In this document: in pieces, positions 8,830 through 18,445 of the stretch | How the letters are laid out: every line of letters begins with the position of its first letter | How positions within the stretch are numbered: position 1 is the first letter of the stretch | Source: Thermoanaerobacterium aotearoense | GTDB lineage: Bacteria; Bacillota; Thermoanaerobacteria; Thermoanaerobacterales; Thermoanaerobacteraceae | Reading direction: 5' to 3' | Assembly (NCBI RefSeq): GCF_009905255.1 | Contig: NZ_CP047602.1 | Coordinates: 1,661,501 to 1,725,500 of the forward strand | Length of the DNA: 64,000 nucleotides | Notes under the pieces: generated by a model | The model's input: the letters and a program-made list of their open reading frames with translations, nothing else | The model's database searches: none | What the model was told of the DNA's origin: nothing | Made by a program: the position numbers and the translations under genes

Positions 8830-10199
8830 TTATAAGCACTCTCCTGCAAAAATTTCACTATTTCTTCCATCTTCATCCCTCTTGAACCTTTAACTAAAAA
8901 AACATCACTTTCTTTCATAATATTTTTTATGACATCAATGGCTTCTGCATTATTACCACATCTAAAGACATTATTTTTATCCATCCCTTTTTCTACGGCG
9001 CCATCAGCTATCTTTAAAGCATAATCTCCAACCGTTATAAGCACATCAATGTCATTCTCCTTAACATGCTCTCCAACCTCTCGATGCGCAACGTCTGCAT
9101 ACTGTCCTAACTCTAACATATTGCCTAAAACGGCTATTTTTCTTTTGCCGGCATATCCACCTAAAACTGACAAAGCAGCTTTCATAGATGAAGGATTTGC
9201 ATTGTAAACATCGTTTATAATTTTTATACCAAAAGCATCTATTATATTTAATCTCATAGCACTTGGTTGAAACTCAGACAATGCTTTCCTTATATCATCT
9301 TTATTGACATCAAATTGGATTCCTATACAAATTGCCGCTAATGAATTGTATATGTTATGCTTGCCAGGTACATTTAATTCTACGTCTAATACACATCCAT
9401 CAATCAAAACCTTGTACTTTGAAGATTCTTCTTTTAACTCTATATCAAAAGCTTTTATATTGCCATTATTTATGCCGTATGTCACAAATTTAGGACCTTT
9501 TTTGTCAAGCAATTTTATCAGCATATCATCATCTGCATTAATTACGATTGTATCGCCATCTTTAAAATCTTCAATAAGCTCTGATTTTGCCTTTAATATA
9601 TTTTCACGAGAACCTAATTTTTCAATATGAGCAACTCCAATATTCGTATATACCGCAACATTAGGAGATGCAATGTTTTTTAATCTTCTTATCTCACCAA
9701 ATCCGCTCATTCCCATTTCGACAACAGCCATCTCATGATCATCATTAAGCTTAAATAATGTAAGCGGCAAGCCAATCTCATTGTTGAAATTTCCGATTGT
9801 CTTTAAGACGTTGTACTTCATCGACAAAACATCGTAAATCATGTCCTTAGTCGTAGTTTTTCCACTGCTGCCAGTTACGGCAATAAACGGAATGTCGAAT
9901 TTGCTTCTGTAATACTTAGCTATCCTGTGTAAAGCGTCTTTTGTGTCTTTGACAAATATAATCGGCTTATTATCATGTCTGATATAATTGATAGATTCTG
10001 TAAGAGAAGCAGAAGCTACATTTAAGGCATCATCTATGAATTCTTCTCCATTGAATCTTTCACCTTTTAAAGGTATAAACAAGTCTCCAGACTTAATTGT
10101 CCTCGAATCAGTGCTTATACCGCTTACGCATATATTTATATCTCCAGATAGCAATTTTCCTTCTGTTGCATCTAATATTTCTTTAACTGTTAAAATCAA
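8826..10199 (-). CDS. murF: UDP-MurNAc-tripeptide--D-Ala-D-Ala ligase MurF
   Basis: Final cytoplasmic step of the pentapeptide precursor. 457 residues with ATP loop VTGSSGKTTTKDM and the NDVYNANPSSMKAAL segment. TTG start overlapping the murE TGA by four bases, so translation is likely coupled; it also overlaps mraY by 4 bp. Confidence 0.95.
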   Translation of the reverse strand: MILTVKEILDATEGKLLSGDINICVSGISTDSRTIKSGDLFIPLKGERFNGEEFIDDALNVASASLTESINYIRHDNKPIIFVKDTKDALHRIAKYYRSKFDIPFIAVTGSSGKTTTKDMIYDVLSMKYNVLKTIGNFNNEIGLPLTLFKLNDDHEMAVVEMGMSGFGEIRRLKNIASPNVAVYTNIGVAHIEKLGSRENILKAKSELIEDFKDGDTIVINADDDMLIKLLDKKGPKFVTYGINNGNIKAFDIELKEESSKYKVLIDGCVLDVELNVPGKHNIYNSLAAICIGIQFDVNKDDIRKALSEFQPSAMRLNIIDAFGIKIINDVYNANPSSMKAALSVLGGYAGKRKIAVLGNMLELGQYADVAHREVGEHVKENDIDVLITVGDYALKIADGAVEKGMDKNNVFRCGNNAEAIDVIKNIMKESDVFLVKGSRGMKMEEIVKFLQESAYK

Positions 10200-11650
10200 C
10201 TTTTTTCATCTCCATTTAATATCTCTCTTACTATGTCTCTTTCATCAAAATCTATAACTTTATCTTTTAATACTTGATATGTTTCATGCCCTTTGCCTGC
10301 TAAAATCACTACATCATTGTCCTTTGCTATAGATAGTGCATACTTTATGGCCTCTTTCCTATCTTCAATGATTGTATAGGGGCACTTTGTATTTTTAATG
10401 CCTTTTTCAATTTCCCTTATTATATCAATAGGTTCTTCCGACCTTGGATTGTCCGAAGTTATAATTACAAAATCAGCATATTTGCCAGCAACTTCTCCCA
10501 TCTTAGGGCGTTTGCCTTTATCTCTGTCGCCACCACATCCAAAAAGCAATATCTTTTTCCCAGTATTGTATTCACCAAATGCCTTCATTAAATTCTCAAG
10601 TCCGTCCGGAGTATGTGCGTAGTCAATTACCACATTGTAAGGCACCTCCAAGTCAAGAACTTCAAATCTGCCTTTTATCTTGACATCCTTAAGAGCCATT
10701 TTTACGGACTGAAGCGGTATACCCAATATAAATGCTACTGAAATAGCCGCCAGTGAGTTGTAAACACTAAATAACCCTGGTATCTTTAAAGCTATTTCAC
10801 TTTTTATATCTTCAATTTGGACAGTGAATTTCGCACCTTTAATATCGTTTTTGATGTCTTTTGCCATTATGTATGCATAATCTTTTATGCCGTACGTTAC
10901 AACTTTAGCATTAGAATTTTCTATCATAAATGAAGAATAATCATCATCTATGTTTATCACGCAAGCTGTCTTTGCCATCCTAAAAAGTTTCGCCTTTGCA
11001 TTGGCATATTCATCCATCGTCTTGTGAAAATCTAAATGATCTTGAGTTAAATTTGTAAAAACTGCTATGTCGAATTTGCATTCATCTACTCTATTTAACG
11101 CCAATGAATGCGATGAAACCTCCATCACCACGTATTTCACACCCTCATCAACCATGAGTCGAAGGTATCTTTGAAGATCTAATGACTCAGGAGTAGTCCT
11201 CTCAGTTGGATAAACTTTATCGCCAATCATATTGTGAATCGTCCCTATCAACCCAACTTTATTGTTCTGGCTTTCAAGTATGGACTTTATCATGTAGGTG
11301 ACAGAAGTCTTACCGTTTGTTCCCGTCACACCTATCATAAAAAGCTGCTTTGAAGGATCACCGTAATAATTTGATGCAATTTTAGCCAATGATTTTCTGG
11401 CATTTTCTACTTTTATGACGGTAATGTCTTTATCTATGCTTACTTCATGTTCAACTGCGACGGCAATGGCTCCTTTTTCTACAGCATCATTTATGTAATC
11501 AGCACCGTCAAACTTAAACCCTTTAATTGCTACAAACAGCGAACCTTCTTTTGAATTTCTCGAATCATAACAAATGCCTTTTACATCAACATCGATATTT
11601 CCTTTCACAATCGTATATTTCACATCTTTTAATATATCCACAAGTCTCAT
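10196..11650 (-). CDS. murE: UDP-MurNAc-L-Ala-D-Glu--diamino acid ligase MurE
   Basis: Adds the third residue of the stem peptide. 484 residues with ATP loop VTGTNGKTSVTYMIKS, the TTPESLDLQ segment and VIDYAHTPDGL. The specificity loop reads SDNPRSEEP; the DNPR form is the signature of meso-diaminopimelate-adding enzymes. That agrees with the asd-dapA-dapB-dapH operon at 48.7-52.1 kb. SD GGAGG lies before the ATG. It may have its own promoter (see 11664-11733). Confidence 0.96.
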   Translation of the reverse strand: MRLVDILKDVKYTIVKGNIDVDVKGICYDSRNSKEGSLFVAIKGFKFDGADYINDAVEKGAIAVAVEHEVSIDKDITVIKVENARKSLAKIASNYYGDPSKQLFMIGVTGTNGKTSVTYMIKSILESQNNKVGLIGTIHNMIGDKVYPTERTTPESLDLQRYLRLMVDEGVKYVVMEVSSHSLALNRVDECKFDIAVFTNLTQDHLDFHKTMDEYANAKAKLFRMAKTACVINIDDDYSSFMIENSNAKVVTYGIKDYAYIMAKDIKNDIKGAKFTVQIEDIKSEIALKIPGLFSVYNSLAAISVAFILGIPLQSVKMALKDVKIKGRFEVLDLEVPYNVVIDYAHTPDGLENLMKAFGEYNTGKKILLFGCGGDRDKGKRPKMGEVAGKYADFVIITSDNPRSEEPIDIIREIEKGIKNTKCPYTIIEDRKEAIKYALSIAKDNDVVILAGKGHETYQVLKDKVIDFDERDIVREILNGDEKS

Positions 11651-11663
11651 AATAGGCCTCCTA

Positions 11664-11733
11664 ATTCATTATATACATCTAATAGTATAGCACAATTATG
11701 CAGTTTGCATATATCAAAAACTGCATATTGTGC
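11664..11733 (-). promoter_or_regulatory. Hairpin followed by a putative murE promoter
   Basis: In transcript order after the PBP stop, GCACAATATGCAGTTTT and AAACTGCATAATTGTGC (11690-11733) form a near-perfect hairpin with one bulged base. It is followed by TTGTGC, a 16-nt gap and TATAAT, then the murE SD. It could work as a partial terminator plus internal promoter separating the PBP from the mur genes. Confidence 0.5.
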
Positions 11734-11738
11734 TTGAA

Positions 11739-13775
11739 TTAATTTTCCAGTGGCCTAAAGTCGACTTCAACAGTTGTTCCTTTATCAACTTTTTCACCTT
11801 TTTCTGGTTTCTGGCTTACAGCAATGCCAGAGCCATTGATTTTTATCTTCAGCCCTAAAGAACTTAAAATGTTACTCACTTCTGTGATAGATTTCCCTTT
11901 TAGATCAGGAACATCAACCTTTCCGCTATTATTGTATTCATTTAAATACAGGACAATTTGCGAATCTTCTTCCACCATCGCTCCCGGTTTAGGCATTTGA
12001 TCTACAACCGTATTTCCAGTTCCTTCGATGGAAAACTGCAGCTTATCTTTTAACAATGCATTTTGAGCTTCATTCAAGTTTAAATTCCTTACATCAGGTA
12101 CTTTTACAAGTGGCTTAGCTACAATGCCTTTTGGTTTTACATTTAAGTAAGTCAACGTGTCATACAATATGCTTCTTACTACAGGTCCTGCTAACGCACT
12201 GCCAAAGTGGGTCTCGGCATTAGGTTCGTCGATTACCACAAGCGCTATCACTTTGGGATCTTCGGCAGGTGCGAATCCGACGTATGAAGCCACATATTTT
12301 CCAGGCGTATACTTTTCCGTAGTGCCTGTTTTCCCTCCAACATCATACCCTTCTATGTAACCTGCCTTGCCCGTGCCTTCAGATACTACACTTTCAAGTA
12401 TCTGCCTCATTGTAGCTGATGTTTTTTCGGATATCACTTGCCTTATTACAGTTGGTTTGAATTCTTTTATAGGTTTCCCATCAGAATCGACTATCTCTTT
12501 GACTATATGAGGTTCCATCAATTTCCCGCCATTTACTATCGCTGAAACTGCTCGTATCATTTGAAGCGGCGTAACCGCAATTCCCTGTCCAAATGAGTTT
12601 GTAGCAAGCTCTACAGGGCCTACATCTTTTTCTTTCATTACAAGGCCCGGTGCCTCTCCAGGCAATGTTATGCCGGTGGTTTCTCCAAAGCCAAATTCAT
12701 GAATGTACTTGTACAATTTATCTACTCCAAGCCTTTGAGCAATCGTCGCAAAAACGACGTTGCAGGAATTTTGGACTCCTTGTACAAATGTTTCGCTATA
12801 ATGTGTGGCCCAGCAATTTATCCTCTGCCCTGCAACCATGATATACCCTGGATCATAAAATTGCTCGTTTAGGCCAACAACACCTTCCTCCAATGCTGCT
12901 GATGCCGTAACTGTCTTGAAAACTGAACCAGGTTCGTAAGCATCCGATATAGCCTTATCTCTCCAATTTTTAAACCAATCGCTTTTGGGACCGGCAAATG
13001 GGTTGTTTGGATCGTAATCGGGCCTTGATGCCATAGCTAAAATATCACCTGTCTTGGGATCCATTACGATTGCGACAGCACCTTTTGTCGGCTTAGTATG
13101 TGCATACGCATCATCAAGGGCTTTCTCTGCAAAATGCTGTATGTTTGAATCAATCGTCAAAACAACATTATAACCATCTATTGGCGGAATGTATTCTTCT
13201 TCACCGTTCCCCATCTTCCTGCCTAAAGCATCAACTGGCGATGAAATCCTTCCAGGTATTCCTCTTAAATAGCTGTCGTACACAGACTCGATTCCATCCA
13301 GTCCTTGATTATCTACACCTGTAAACCCAAGTATGTGGGAAGCTAAATTCTTTTCTGGATAATATCTCTTTGTATCTCCAGATATTACAATACAAGATAG
13401 ATTTAATTTTCTTATCTTGTTAGCCGTATCATCATCAATTCTCCTTGCTATCAATACCTCTTGCACATTTTTGTTATTTATCTTTTTAAGTATGTCTTCT
13501 TTGTCCATTTTCAAGATCTCTGAAAGCTTTGATGCGACTTCAACTTTTTGGCTTTCCTTCAATTCTTTTGGTATTATGCTAACTTTGTTTGAACTTGCGC
13601 TTTCAGCAAGCGCCTTTCCATTTCTGTCTAATATTAAGCCGCGTTTTGGCGTAACTGAAACGTCTAATGTCCACTGAGGTATGGCAAGCTTTTGAAATTC
13701 ATCACTTTTTACTATCTGTATCCAAAAAAGCCTAACAACGAGAACGCAAATTATAAGTATAGAAAAAAACAGCAA
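11739..13775 (-). CDS. Class B penicillin-binding protein with two PASTA domains (SpoVD/FtsI)
   Basis: Transpeptidase cross-linking septal or spore peptidoglycan. One N-terminal transmembrane helix, a PBP dimerisation domain, and a transpeptidase domain with S284-V-F-K287, S337-C-N and K482-T-G (numbered from TTG 13775). Two C-terminal PASTA repeats (VPDVRNLNLNEAQ; VDVPDLKGKSITEV) favour SpoVD over plain FtsI. Start uncertain: TTG 13775 has AAAGGA 7 nt upstream, but a stronger AGGAGGG points to an in-frame ATA at 13814 that would add SPSISTKKRILF, giving the usual basic residues before the helix. Follows ftsL. Confidence 0.93.
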   Translation of the reverse strand: MLFFSILIICVLVVRLFWIQIVKSDEFQKLAIPQWTLDVSVTPKRGLILDRNGKALAESASSNKVSIIPKELKESQKVEVASKLSEILKMDKEDILKKINNKNVQEVLIARRIDDDTANKIRKLNLSCIVISGDTKRYYPEKNLASHILGFTGVDNQGLDGIESVYDSYLRGIPGRISSPVDALGRKMGNGEEEYIPPIDGYNVVLTIDSNIQHFAEKALDDAYAHTKPTKGAVAIVMDPKTGDILAMASRPDYDPNNPFAGPKSDWFKNWRDKAISDAYEPGSVFKTVTASAALEEGVVGLNEQFYDPGYIMVAGQRINCWATHYSETFVQGVQNSCNVVFATIAQRLGVDKLYKYIHEFGFGETTGITLPGEAPGLVMKEKDVGPVELATNSFGQGIAVTPLQMIRAVSAIVNGGKLMEPHIVKEIVDSDGKPIKEFKPTVIRQVISEKTSATMRQILESVVSEGTGKAGYIEGYDVGGKTGTTEKYTPGKYVASYVGFAPAEDPKVIALVVIDEPNAETHFGSALAGPVVRSILYDTLTYLNVKPKGIVAKPLVKVPDVRNLNLNEAQNALLKDKLQFSIEGTGNTVVDQMPKPGAMVEEDSQIVLYLNEYNNSGKVDVPDLKGKSITEVSNILSSLGLKIKINGSGIAVSQKPEKGEKVDKGTTVEVDFRPLEN

Positions 13776-13826
13776 AAATAAAATCCTTTTTTTGGTAGAA
13801 ATGCTTGGTGATATTTAAAATCCCTC

Positions 13827-14258
13827 CTATCTCACCAGCAGTCCCAAAATCCTCCCAAGAAAGGTTTTATTTCTATTTTCATCATCTGTTTTTTTCTCAG
13901 CAACTTGGTTTTGTTTGCCAACACTCATGTAGACTATCTGCCCTTTATCAGGCTCTACCATTCCTAACTGATTTTTCGCTATTTCCTCTATCCTCTGCAA
14001 ATCGCTCATTGAAGCAATTTGGACTTCTAACTGCTGGTTTAATTTTTCTATTTCACTGGCTTTTGCTTCTACGCTGCTTAATGCAACAGATTTTTGATAG
14101 ATCAATGCATACCTAAACAAAACGGTAATGCTTAAGACACCTACAAAAACTATCACTGCAAGATTTTTAAGTTTTCTATTCTTTTTGGGTTTCTTTCCTT
14201 TGTTTTCTTCATAATACGGCTTTAGCTCATAATCGTAATCGTGCTTTTCTAATACCAA
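13827..14258 (-). CDS. ftsL: FtsL-like septum formation protein
   Basis: 143 residues. A basic cytoplasmic segment (NKGKKPKKNRKLK), one transmembrane helix and a leucine-zipper-like coiled coil (SSVEAKASEIEKLNQQLEVQ), then NQLGMVEPDKGQIVYM, the FtsL/DivIC pattern. It forms the trimer with FtsQ and DivIC that activates septal wall synthesis. TTG start with SD GGGGGGAG. Family assignment rests largely on topology and position between rsmH and the PBP. Confidence 0.85.
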   Translation of the reverse strand: MVLEKHDYDYELKPYYEENKGKKPKKNRKLKNLAVIVFVGVLSITVLFRYALIYQKSVALSSVEAKASEIEKLNQQLEVQIASMSDLQRIEEIAKNQLGMVEPDKGQIVYMSVGKQNQVAEKKTDDENRNKTFLGRILGLLVR

Positions 14259-14279
14259 TTTATTCTCCCCCCTTATACT

Positions 14280-15212
14280 TTAGAACAGCAGTTTTTCTGC
14301 AACTCTTAGTTTTGCACTTCGAGATCTTGGGTTTACTTTTATTTCATCTTCATTTGGTACAACAGGTTTTTTAGTAACAATCTTTATTACTGGTTTTTTC
14401 CCGCATGTACATGGCAAATTCTTAGGGCATGTACACGGATCCTCCAGTTTTTTGTAAGTATTTTTTACTATTCGATCTTCTAATGAGTGGAATGTTATGA
14501 TAGCAATTCTTCCACCTGGATTCATTACATCTACAAAATCAGCAATAGCATCTTCAAGCCCCTTTAGTTCTTCATTGACTTCAATCCTTATGGCTTGAAA
14601 CGTCCTTTTTGCAGGATGCGGTCCTGTCCTCCTCTTTGATGCAGGTATTGCTTTTTTTATTATGTCTACTAACTCAAATGTGGTCTTAATAGGTTTTCTC
14701 CTTCTTTCTTCAACGATAAACTTTGCAATTCGTTTAGCCCATAGTTCTTCACCATAATCAGAAATTACCTTTGCAATTTCATCTTCTGAATAATTGTTTA
14801 CAACATACTCTGCTGTAAGGTCACTTTCTTTGTCCATTCTCATATCAAGCGGGGCATCGTGCATGTAAGAAAATCCCCTTTGTGCCTCATCTAATTGATA
14901 TGAAGATACTCCAAGGTCTAATAAAGCTCCATCTATGCCCTCAATCCCACATTTTTTTAATATATCTTTTATATTCTTATAATTGTCATGAATATACGTT
15001 ACATTATTGAAGTCTTTAAGCCTAATAGATGCAGCCTTTATGGCATCCATATCCCTGTCGATTGCGATTAATTTTCCCTTATCAAGCCGTCTTAATATCT
15101 CCATTGAGTGACCGCCACCGCCTAAAGTTCCATCTACATAAATACCATCAGGCTTAATTTCTAAATATTCAATAGTCTCTTGCAACAACACGCTTTCATG
15201 TTTGAAATCCAT
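14280..15212 (-). CDS. rsmH: 16S rRNA (cytosine(1402)-N(4))-methyltransferase RsmH
   Basis: SAM-dependent methylation of 16S rRNA C1402. About 310 residues. [13 protein letters not shown] at the N-terminus, SAM-binding [22 protein letters not shown] and the C-terminal [14 protein letters not shown] are all diagnostic. SD AAGGTGA with a TTTTT spacer selects ATG 15212 over the in-frame GTG at 15221. Also called mraW; second gene of the mra operon. Confidence 0.95.
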   Translation of the reverse strand: MDFKHESVLLQETIEYLEIKPDGIYVDGTLGGGGHSMEILRRLDKGKLIAIDRDMDAIKAASIRLKDFNNVTYIHDNYKNIKDILKKCGIEGIDGALLDLGVSSYQLDEAQRGFSYMHDAPLDMRMDKESDLTAEYVVNNYSEDEIAKVISDYGEELWAKRIAKFIVEERRRKPIKTTFELVDIIKKAIPASKRRTGPHPAKRTFQAIRIEVNEELKGLEDAIADFVDVMNPGGRIAIITFHSLEDRIVKNTYKKLEDPCTCPKNLPCTCGKKPVIKIVTKKPVVPNEDEIKVNPRSRSAKLRVAEKLLF

Positions 15213-15222
15213 AAAAATCACC

Positions 15223-15654
15223 TTATATGTTTAAGTCATCTAAATGTTCTGCAACATCTTCAAAAGAAACATCAATATTATTTGAATATTCCATCCATAC
15301 TTCTTTGCTCCAAATCTCTACTCTTGACGATACCCCAATTATTATGACTTCTTTCTCAATTTTTGCATGTTCTCTCAAGATGTTCGGTATTAATACTCTT
15401 CCCTGCTTGTCTATTTCGCATTCAGTGGCGCCTGCTAAGAAAAATCTGGTAAACGCTCTGGCATCTTTTCTGTTAAGTGGCAGCGTCTTTAGCTTTGCCT
15501 CAATATTTGACCACTCTGACATGGAGTAAGCAAAAAGGCAATTGTCAAGCCCTCGCGTCAACACAAATTTATACCCCAGTTCGTCCCTGAACTTGGCAGG
15601 TATAAAAACTCTCCCTTTTTGATCTATTGTATGTTCATATTGCCCCATCAGCAT
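15223..15654 (-). CDS. mraZ: Transcriptional regulator / division protein MraZ
   Basis: AbrB-like double-swapped-hairpin DNA-binding protein that controls its own operon. Two repeats with the DxxxR motif are visible: [12 protein letters not shown] and [12 protein letters not shown]. The start is not well marked: GTG 15663, ATG 15654 or ATG 15648 are in frame. ATG 15654 is chosen because family members usually begin with M-x-M-G two residues before QYEH. The SD is weak (GGGTG). Its operator repeats lie directly upstream. Confidence 0.93.
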   Translation of the reverse strand: MLMGQYEHTIDQKGRVFIPAKFRDELGYKFVLTRGLDNCLFAYSMSEWSNIEAKLKTLPLNRKDARAFTRFFLAGATECEIDKQGRVLIPNILREHAKIEKEVIIIGVSSRVEIWSKEVWMEYSNNIDVSFEDVAEHLDDLNI

Positions 15655-15674
15655 ACCGAACACCCATTTCTGTT

Positions 15675-15710
15675 ACACTTCTAACCACTTTGCACCACTT
15701 TAAACCACTT
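15675..15710 (-). promoter_or_regulatory. MraZ operator: four direct repeats at 10-bp spacing
   Basis: Read on the minus strand, AAGTGG occurs three times (arms ending at 15685, 15695 and 15705) and AAGTGT once (15675), each exactly 10 bp apart, just after the expected transcription start. MraZ of other Firmicutes and Mollicutes is known to bind tandem AAGTG-type boxes upstream of mraZ, so this is the likely autoregulatory site of the whole dcw operon. Confidence 0.85.
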
Positions 15711-15719
15711 ATTATGTTT

Positions 15720-15748
15720 ATTCTATATAAAACTCAAAAATCCTTCAA
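15720..15748 (-). promoter_or_regulatory. Sigma-A promoter of the mra/dcw operon
   Basis: TTGAAG (15748-15743), a 17-bp spacer and TAGAAT (15725-15720), placing the start near 15713, at the first MraZ box. It is the only good promoter between the M16 gene's terminator and mraZ. Confidence 0.75.
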
Positions 15749-15768
15749 CAAATTTAAAATTTTTTCAC

Positions 15769-15795
15769 AAAAAAATAACGAGTATGACTCGTTAT
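15769..15795 (-). terminator. Intrinsic terminator of the M16 peptidase operon
   Basis: ATAACGAGT and ACTCGTTAT form a perfect 9-bp stem with a 3-nt loop, followed on the minus strand by seven T. It lies 15 bp beyond the stop of the 15810-17078 gene and separates it from the dcw promoter. Confidence 0.85.
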
Positions 15796-15809
15796 CAAAA
15801 ATTATATTT

Positions 15810-17078
15810 TTACGGCTTTACTATCGACAGTACACAGTTGTCTTCATTAAAATATGTCTTAAATCTATCTAACACATCATCAGGAGTTATATCTTCTATA
15901 ACAGACGTAAAATCCAAGATATTAATGTCTTTCATGTAATATGATATAAAGTTGTGTGCAATGCTTTCAACAGAATTAAATGATTTTATAAATCGACCCA
16001 GCAACTTCCTCCTGATTCTATAGAAATCAGCATCGTCTATTTTATAAATGGATGAAATTTTAGCTATAAGAGCCTTTTTCACAGCTTCAGGATCTATAGA
16101 TTGCCCGCCTATTATAGAATATCCATGATCTACTTCACCTACGTACTCCACATCAAAAGTTGTATCAATAAGTCCATCATTATAAAGTTCTTCATATAAG
16201 TCAGAGCTTCTGCCAGCTAAAATCTCTAAGCAAATCTGTGTAGTTATGTCCTTTTTAAGTAACCTCTTTCCTCCATAACCTATGTCATTGTCTTTAAATC
16301 CAATATTAAATAGCGGCATCGAAACGGACATCTTTTGTTCTACATAATTCTTGTTTATTTTAGACGGCTCATTAGGATAAATGCGTTTTATATGACCATC
16401 TCTTTTCTTTGATTTAACATTATCATTTACGATTTCTGCAACTTTATCCACGTCAACATCGCCAACCGCAAACAACACCATATTTGAAGGATGGTAAAAT
16501 GTATTGTAGCATTTGTACAAAATATCTTTGTCAATTTTCGATATAGATTCAATAGTACCAGCAATATCTATCTTGACAGGATGTACGTGGTACAATCCAC
16601 CTAACATATTAAAAAACAGCCTCCAAGACGGATCATCATCATACATGCGAATTTCTTGAGCTATTATGCCTTTCTCCTTTTCGACATTTTCATCTGTAAA
16701 ATAAGGCCTTTGGACAAAATCCAAAAGAAGTCTTAAATTGTCGTAAAAATTGTCTGTGCATGAAAACAAATAAGCAGTAGTTGTAAAATTTGTATAAGCA
16801 TTTGCAGAAGCTCCATTCTTAGAAAACTCTTCAAATATACTTCCGCTTTCTTCTTCAAACATTTTATGCTCCAAAAAATGCGCAATGCCGTCTGGCACAT
16901 GCGTAGGCTCACTTTCACCAGGAATTATAAATTCTCTGTCGTTAGAGCCATAATGAGTCGCAAACATGGCATATTGCTTTATAAACCCTTTCTTAGGCAT
17001 TACAAAAACATTCAAGCCACTTTCATGCTCATATTTATACATTTTCTCTTTTATCAAGTCATTAAATATTTCCATCAT
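15810..17078 (-). CDS. M16 family metallopeptidase (YmfH-like)
   Basis: 422 residues. The inverted zinc motif HFLEH (HxxEH) near residue 67, with EKEGIIAQEIRMYDD about 70 residues on, makes this the catalytically competent member of the pair. Resembles B. subtilis YmfH; NCBI names this family after an association with EF-P 5-aminopentanol modification, but the substrate is not established. The SD overlaps the stop of the partner gene upstream (GAGGAGTGA), so the two are coupled. Confidence 0.88.
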   Translation of the reverse strand: MMEIFNDLIKEKMYKYEHESGLNVFVMPKKGFIKQYAMFATHYGSNDREFIIPGESEPTHVPDGIAHFLEHKMFEEESGSIFEEFSKNGASANAYTNFTTTAYLFSCTDNFYDNLRLLLDFVQRPYFTDENVEKEKGIIAQEIRMYDDDPSWRLFFNMLGGLYHVHPVKIDIAGTIESISKIDKDILYKCYNTFYHPSNMVLFAVGDVDVDKVAEIVNDNVKSKKRDGHIKRIYPNEPSKINKNYVEQKMSVSMPLFNIGFKDNDIGYGGKRLLKKDITTQICLEILAGRSSDLYEELYNDGLIDTTFDVEYVGEVDHGYSIIGGQSIDPEAVKKALIAKISSIYKIDDADFYRIRRKLLGRFIKSFNSVESIAHNFISYYMKDINILDFTSVIEDITPDDVLDRFKTYFNEDNCVLSIVKP

Positions 17079-17084
17079 TTCATA

Positions 17085-18347
17085 TCACTCCTCATTTTTT
17101 GTCATGAAATAGACAGTGTCTAATTGTAACTTCTTAGAGACGTCTACGATGTCATCTATGGTAACTTCTTCTATCTTCTTTATAAAATCATCTATGCTGT
17201 AATCTGTATGTGAAAGTTTCTGTGATAAATAAAAATCTGCCAGTTGTGTTCCACTGTCTTTTATTGAATTAAGCGAGGAAACTAAGGCTTTCACAGACGA
17301 ATTAAATTCATAATGAGATATGTTGCCTGATTTTATCTCCTCTACTTGCTTTTGTATTATCTCCAACGCTTTCTCGTAATTTTCAATTTCAATGCCTGAC
17401 ATTACAAGCATTAATCCTTTAAATCTTTCTAACCTTGTCTGAGCGTAATATGCAAGGCTTTCTCTTTCTCTAACATTCATAAAAAGTTTAGAGAAAGGTC
17501 CTCCTCCTAAAACACCGCTTAATACTAAAAGTGAAAAATACTCCTCGTCCCATGGATTTACGTTTGTCCTGTATCCTAAAGTCAGCTTGCCTTGAGTAAC
17601 ATCAAGTCTATCTTCTACATATTTTACCTTATCAATCTTTCTCAATATGGGCGTATCTGGAATCACTTCTACATTCGTTCTCTCTATTTTAAAGTGTTTG
17701 TTGAAAAACTCTTTCACATTATCTACGTCCACATTGCCTACGACAAATATATCTATCGGAAGGCTTTTAATTGCTTTTTTATAATATTCATAAAGATTTT
17801 TTTCATCTACTTTATCTACGTCATCTACATTTCCAAGCTCATAAATTGAGTAATCTTCATCCTTGCACATTTCCTCTATACACCTTTCAACGGCGTATTT
17901 TGTCTTTTCATTTATGCGAGAATTGATAAGATTTTTTTGTTTTTCTTTTTCTTGCTGCACATATGTTTGTTCAAAACCACCGTTTAATATTAACGGATTC
18001 AAAAGTATATCTGATATAAACTTAACGCTTTCTTCCAATATATCTTCTTTTAAATATGTACTATCTACAATCTCCATCTTAAACTGTGCAATCTGCCTCT
18101 CACCTTTTTTATAAACCGAATAAGCAAACATAGCACCATAAAGATCTTCTAAATGTTTTGTTATCTCTTTGTACGTTTTAAAGTTAAAGCTTCCTCTCCT
18201 TAAAACCGATGGCAGCAATGCAAATTTTGCTGTCTCATGGCTTAATTTATTGCTTATATATACATTAATTGTCACTGTCTTAAACTTATTAAGCTTATTG
18301 ACATATAACTCAATGCCATTTGCCATGTTTTCCTTTATGATGGACAT
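17085..18347 (-). CDS. M16 family peptidase-like protein, non-catalytic (YmfF-like)
   Basis: About 420 residues with the M16 fold (GGGPFSKLFMNVRERESLAYYA). The expected HxxEH position has no zinc motif (HETAKFALLPSVLRRG), so it is probably the inactive partner of the neighbouring peptidase, as in other paired M16 proteins. SD AAGGAGTG points to ATG 18347 rather than GTG 18356. First gene of a two-gene operon with a consensus promoter. Confidence 0.86.
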   Translation of the reverse strand: MSIIKENMANGIELYVNKLNKFKTVTINVYISNKLSHETAKFALLPSVLRRGSFNFKTYKEITKHLEDLYGAMFAYSVYKKGERQIAQFKMEIVDSTYLKEDILEESVKFISDILLNPLILNGGFEQTYVQQEKEKQKNLINSRINEKTKYAVERCIEEMCKDEDYSIYELGNVDDVDKVDEKNLYEYYKKAIKSLPIDIFVVGNVDVDNVKEFFNKHFKIERTNVEVIPDTPILRKIDKVKYVEDRLDVTQGKLTLGYRTNVNPWDEEYFSLLVLSGVLGGGPFSKLFMNVRERESLAYYAQTRLERFKGLMLVMSGIEIENYEKALEIIQKQVEEIKSGNISHYEFNSSVKALVSSLNSIKDSGTQLADFYLSQKLSHTDYSIDDFIKKIEEVTIDDIVDVSKKLQLDTVYFMTKNEE

Positions 18348-18383
18348 ATTTTTCACTCCTTCTATAATAATCCAGTTGACCTA

Positions 18384-18412
18384 ATTATATTTAAAAAGTA
18401 CGAATATGTCAA
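18384..18412 (-). promoter_or_regulatory. Consensus sigma-A promoter of the M16 operon
   Basis: Perfect TTGACA (18412-18407), 17-bp spacer, perfect TATAAT (18389-18384). GTTGAC at the -35 element is mirrored by GTCAAC about 30 bp downstream (near 18374-18379), which could form an operator. The latter is speculative. Confidence 0.85.
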
Positions 18413-18420
18413 CAAAACAT

Positions 18421-18442
18421 AAACCCGGGTTTCCCCAGGTTT
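18421..18442 (-). terminator. Terminator after the YhcN/YlaJ lipoprotein gene
   Basis: AAACCTGGG, a GAAA loop and CCCGGGTTT form a 9-bp stem with one T-G wobble just after the stop at 18446. The following T-tract is poor (ATGTTTTG), so termination may be incomplete. Confidence 0.6.
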
Positions 18443-18445
18443 ATA

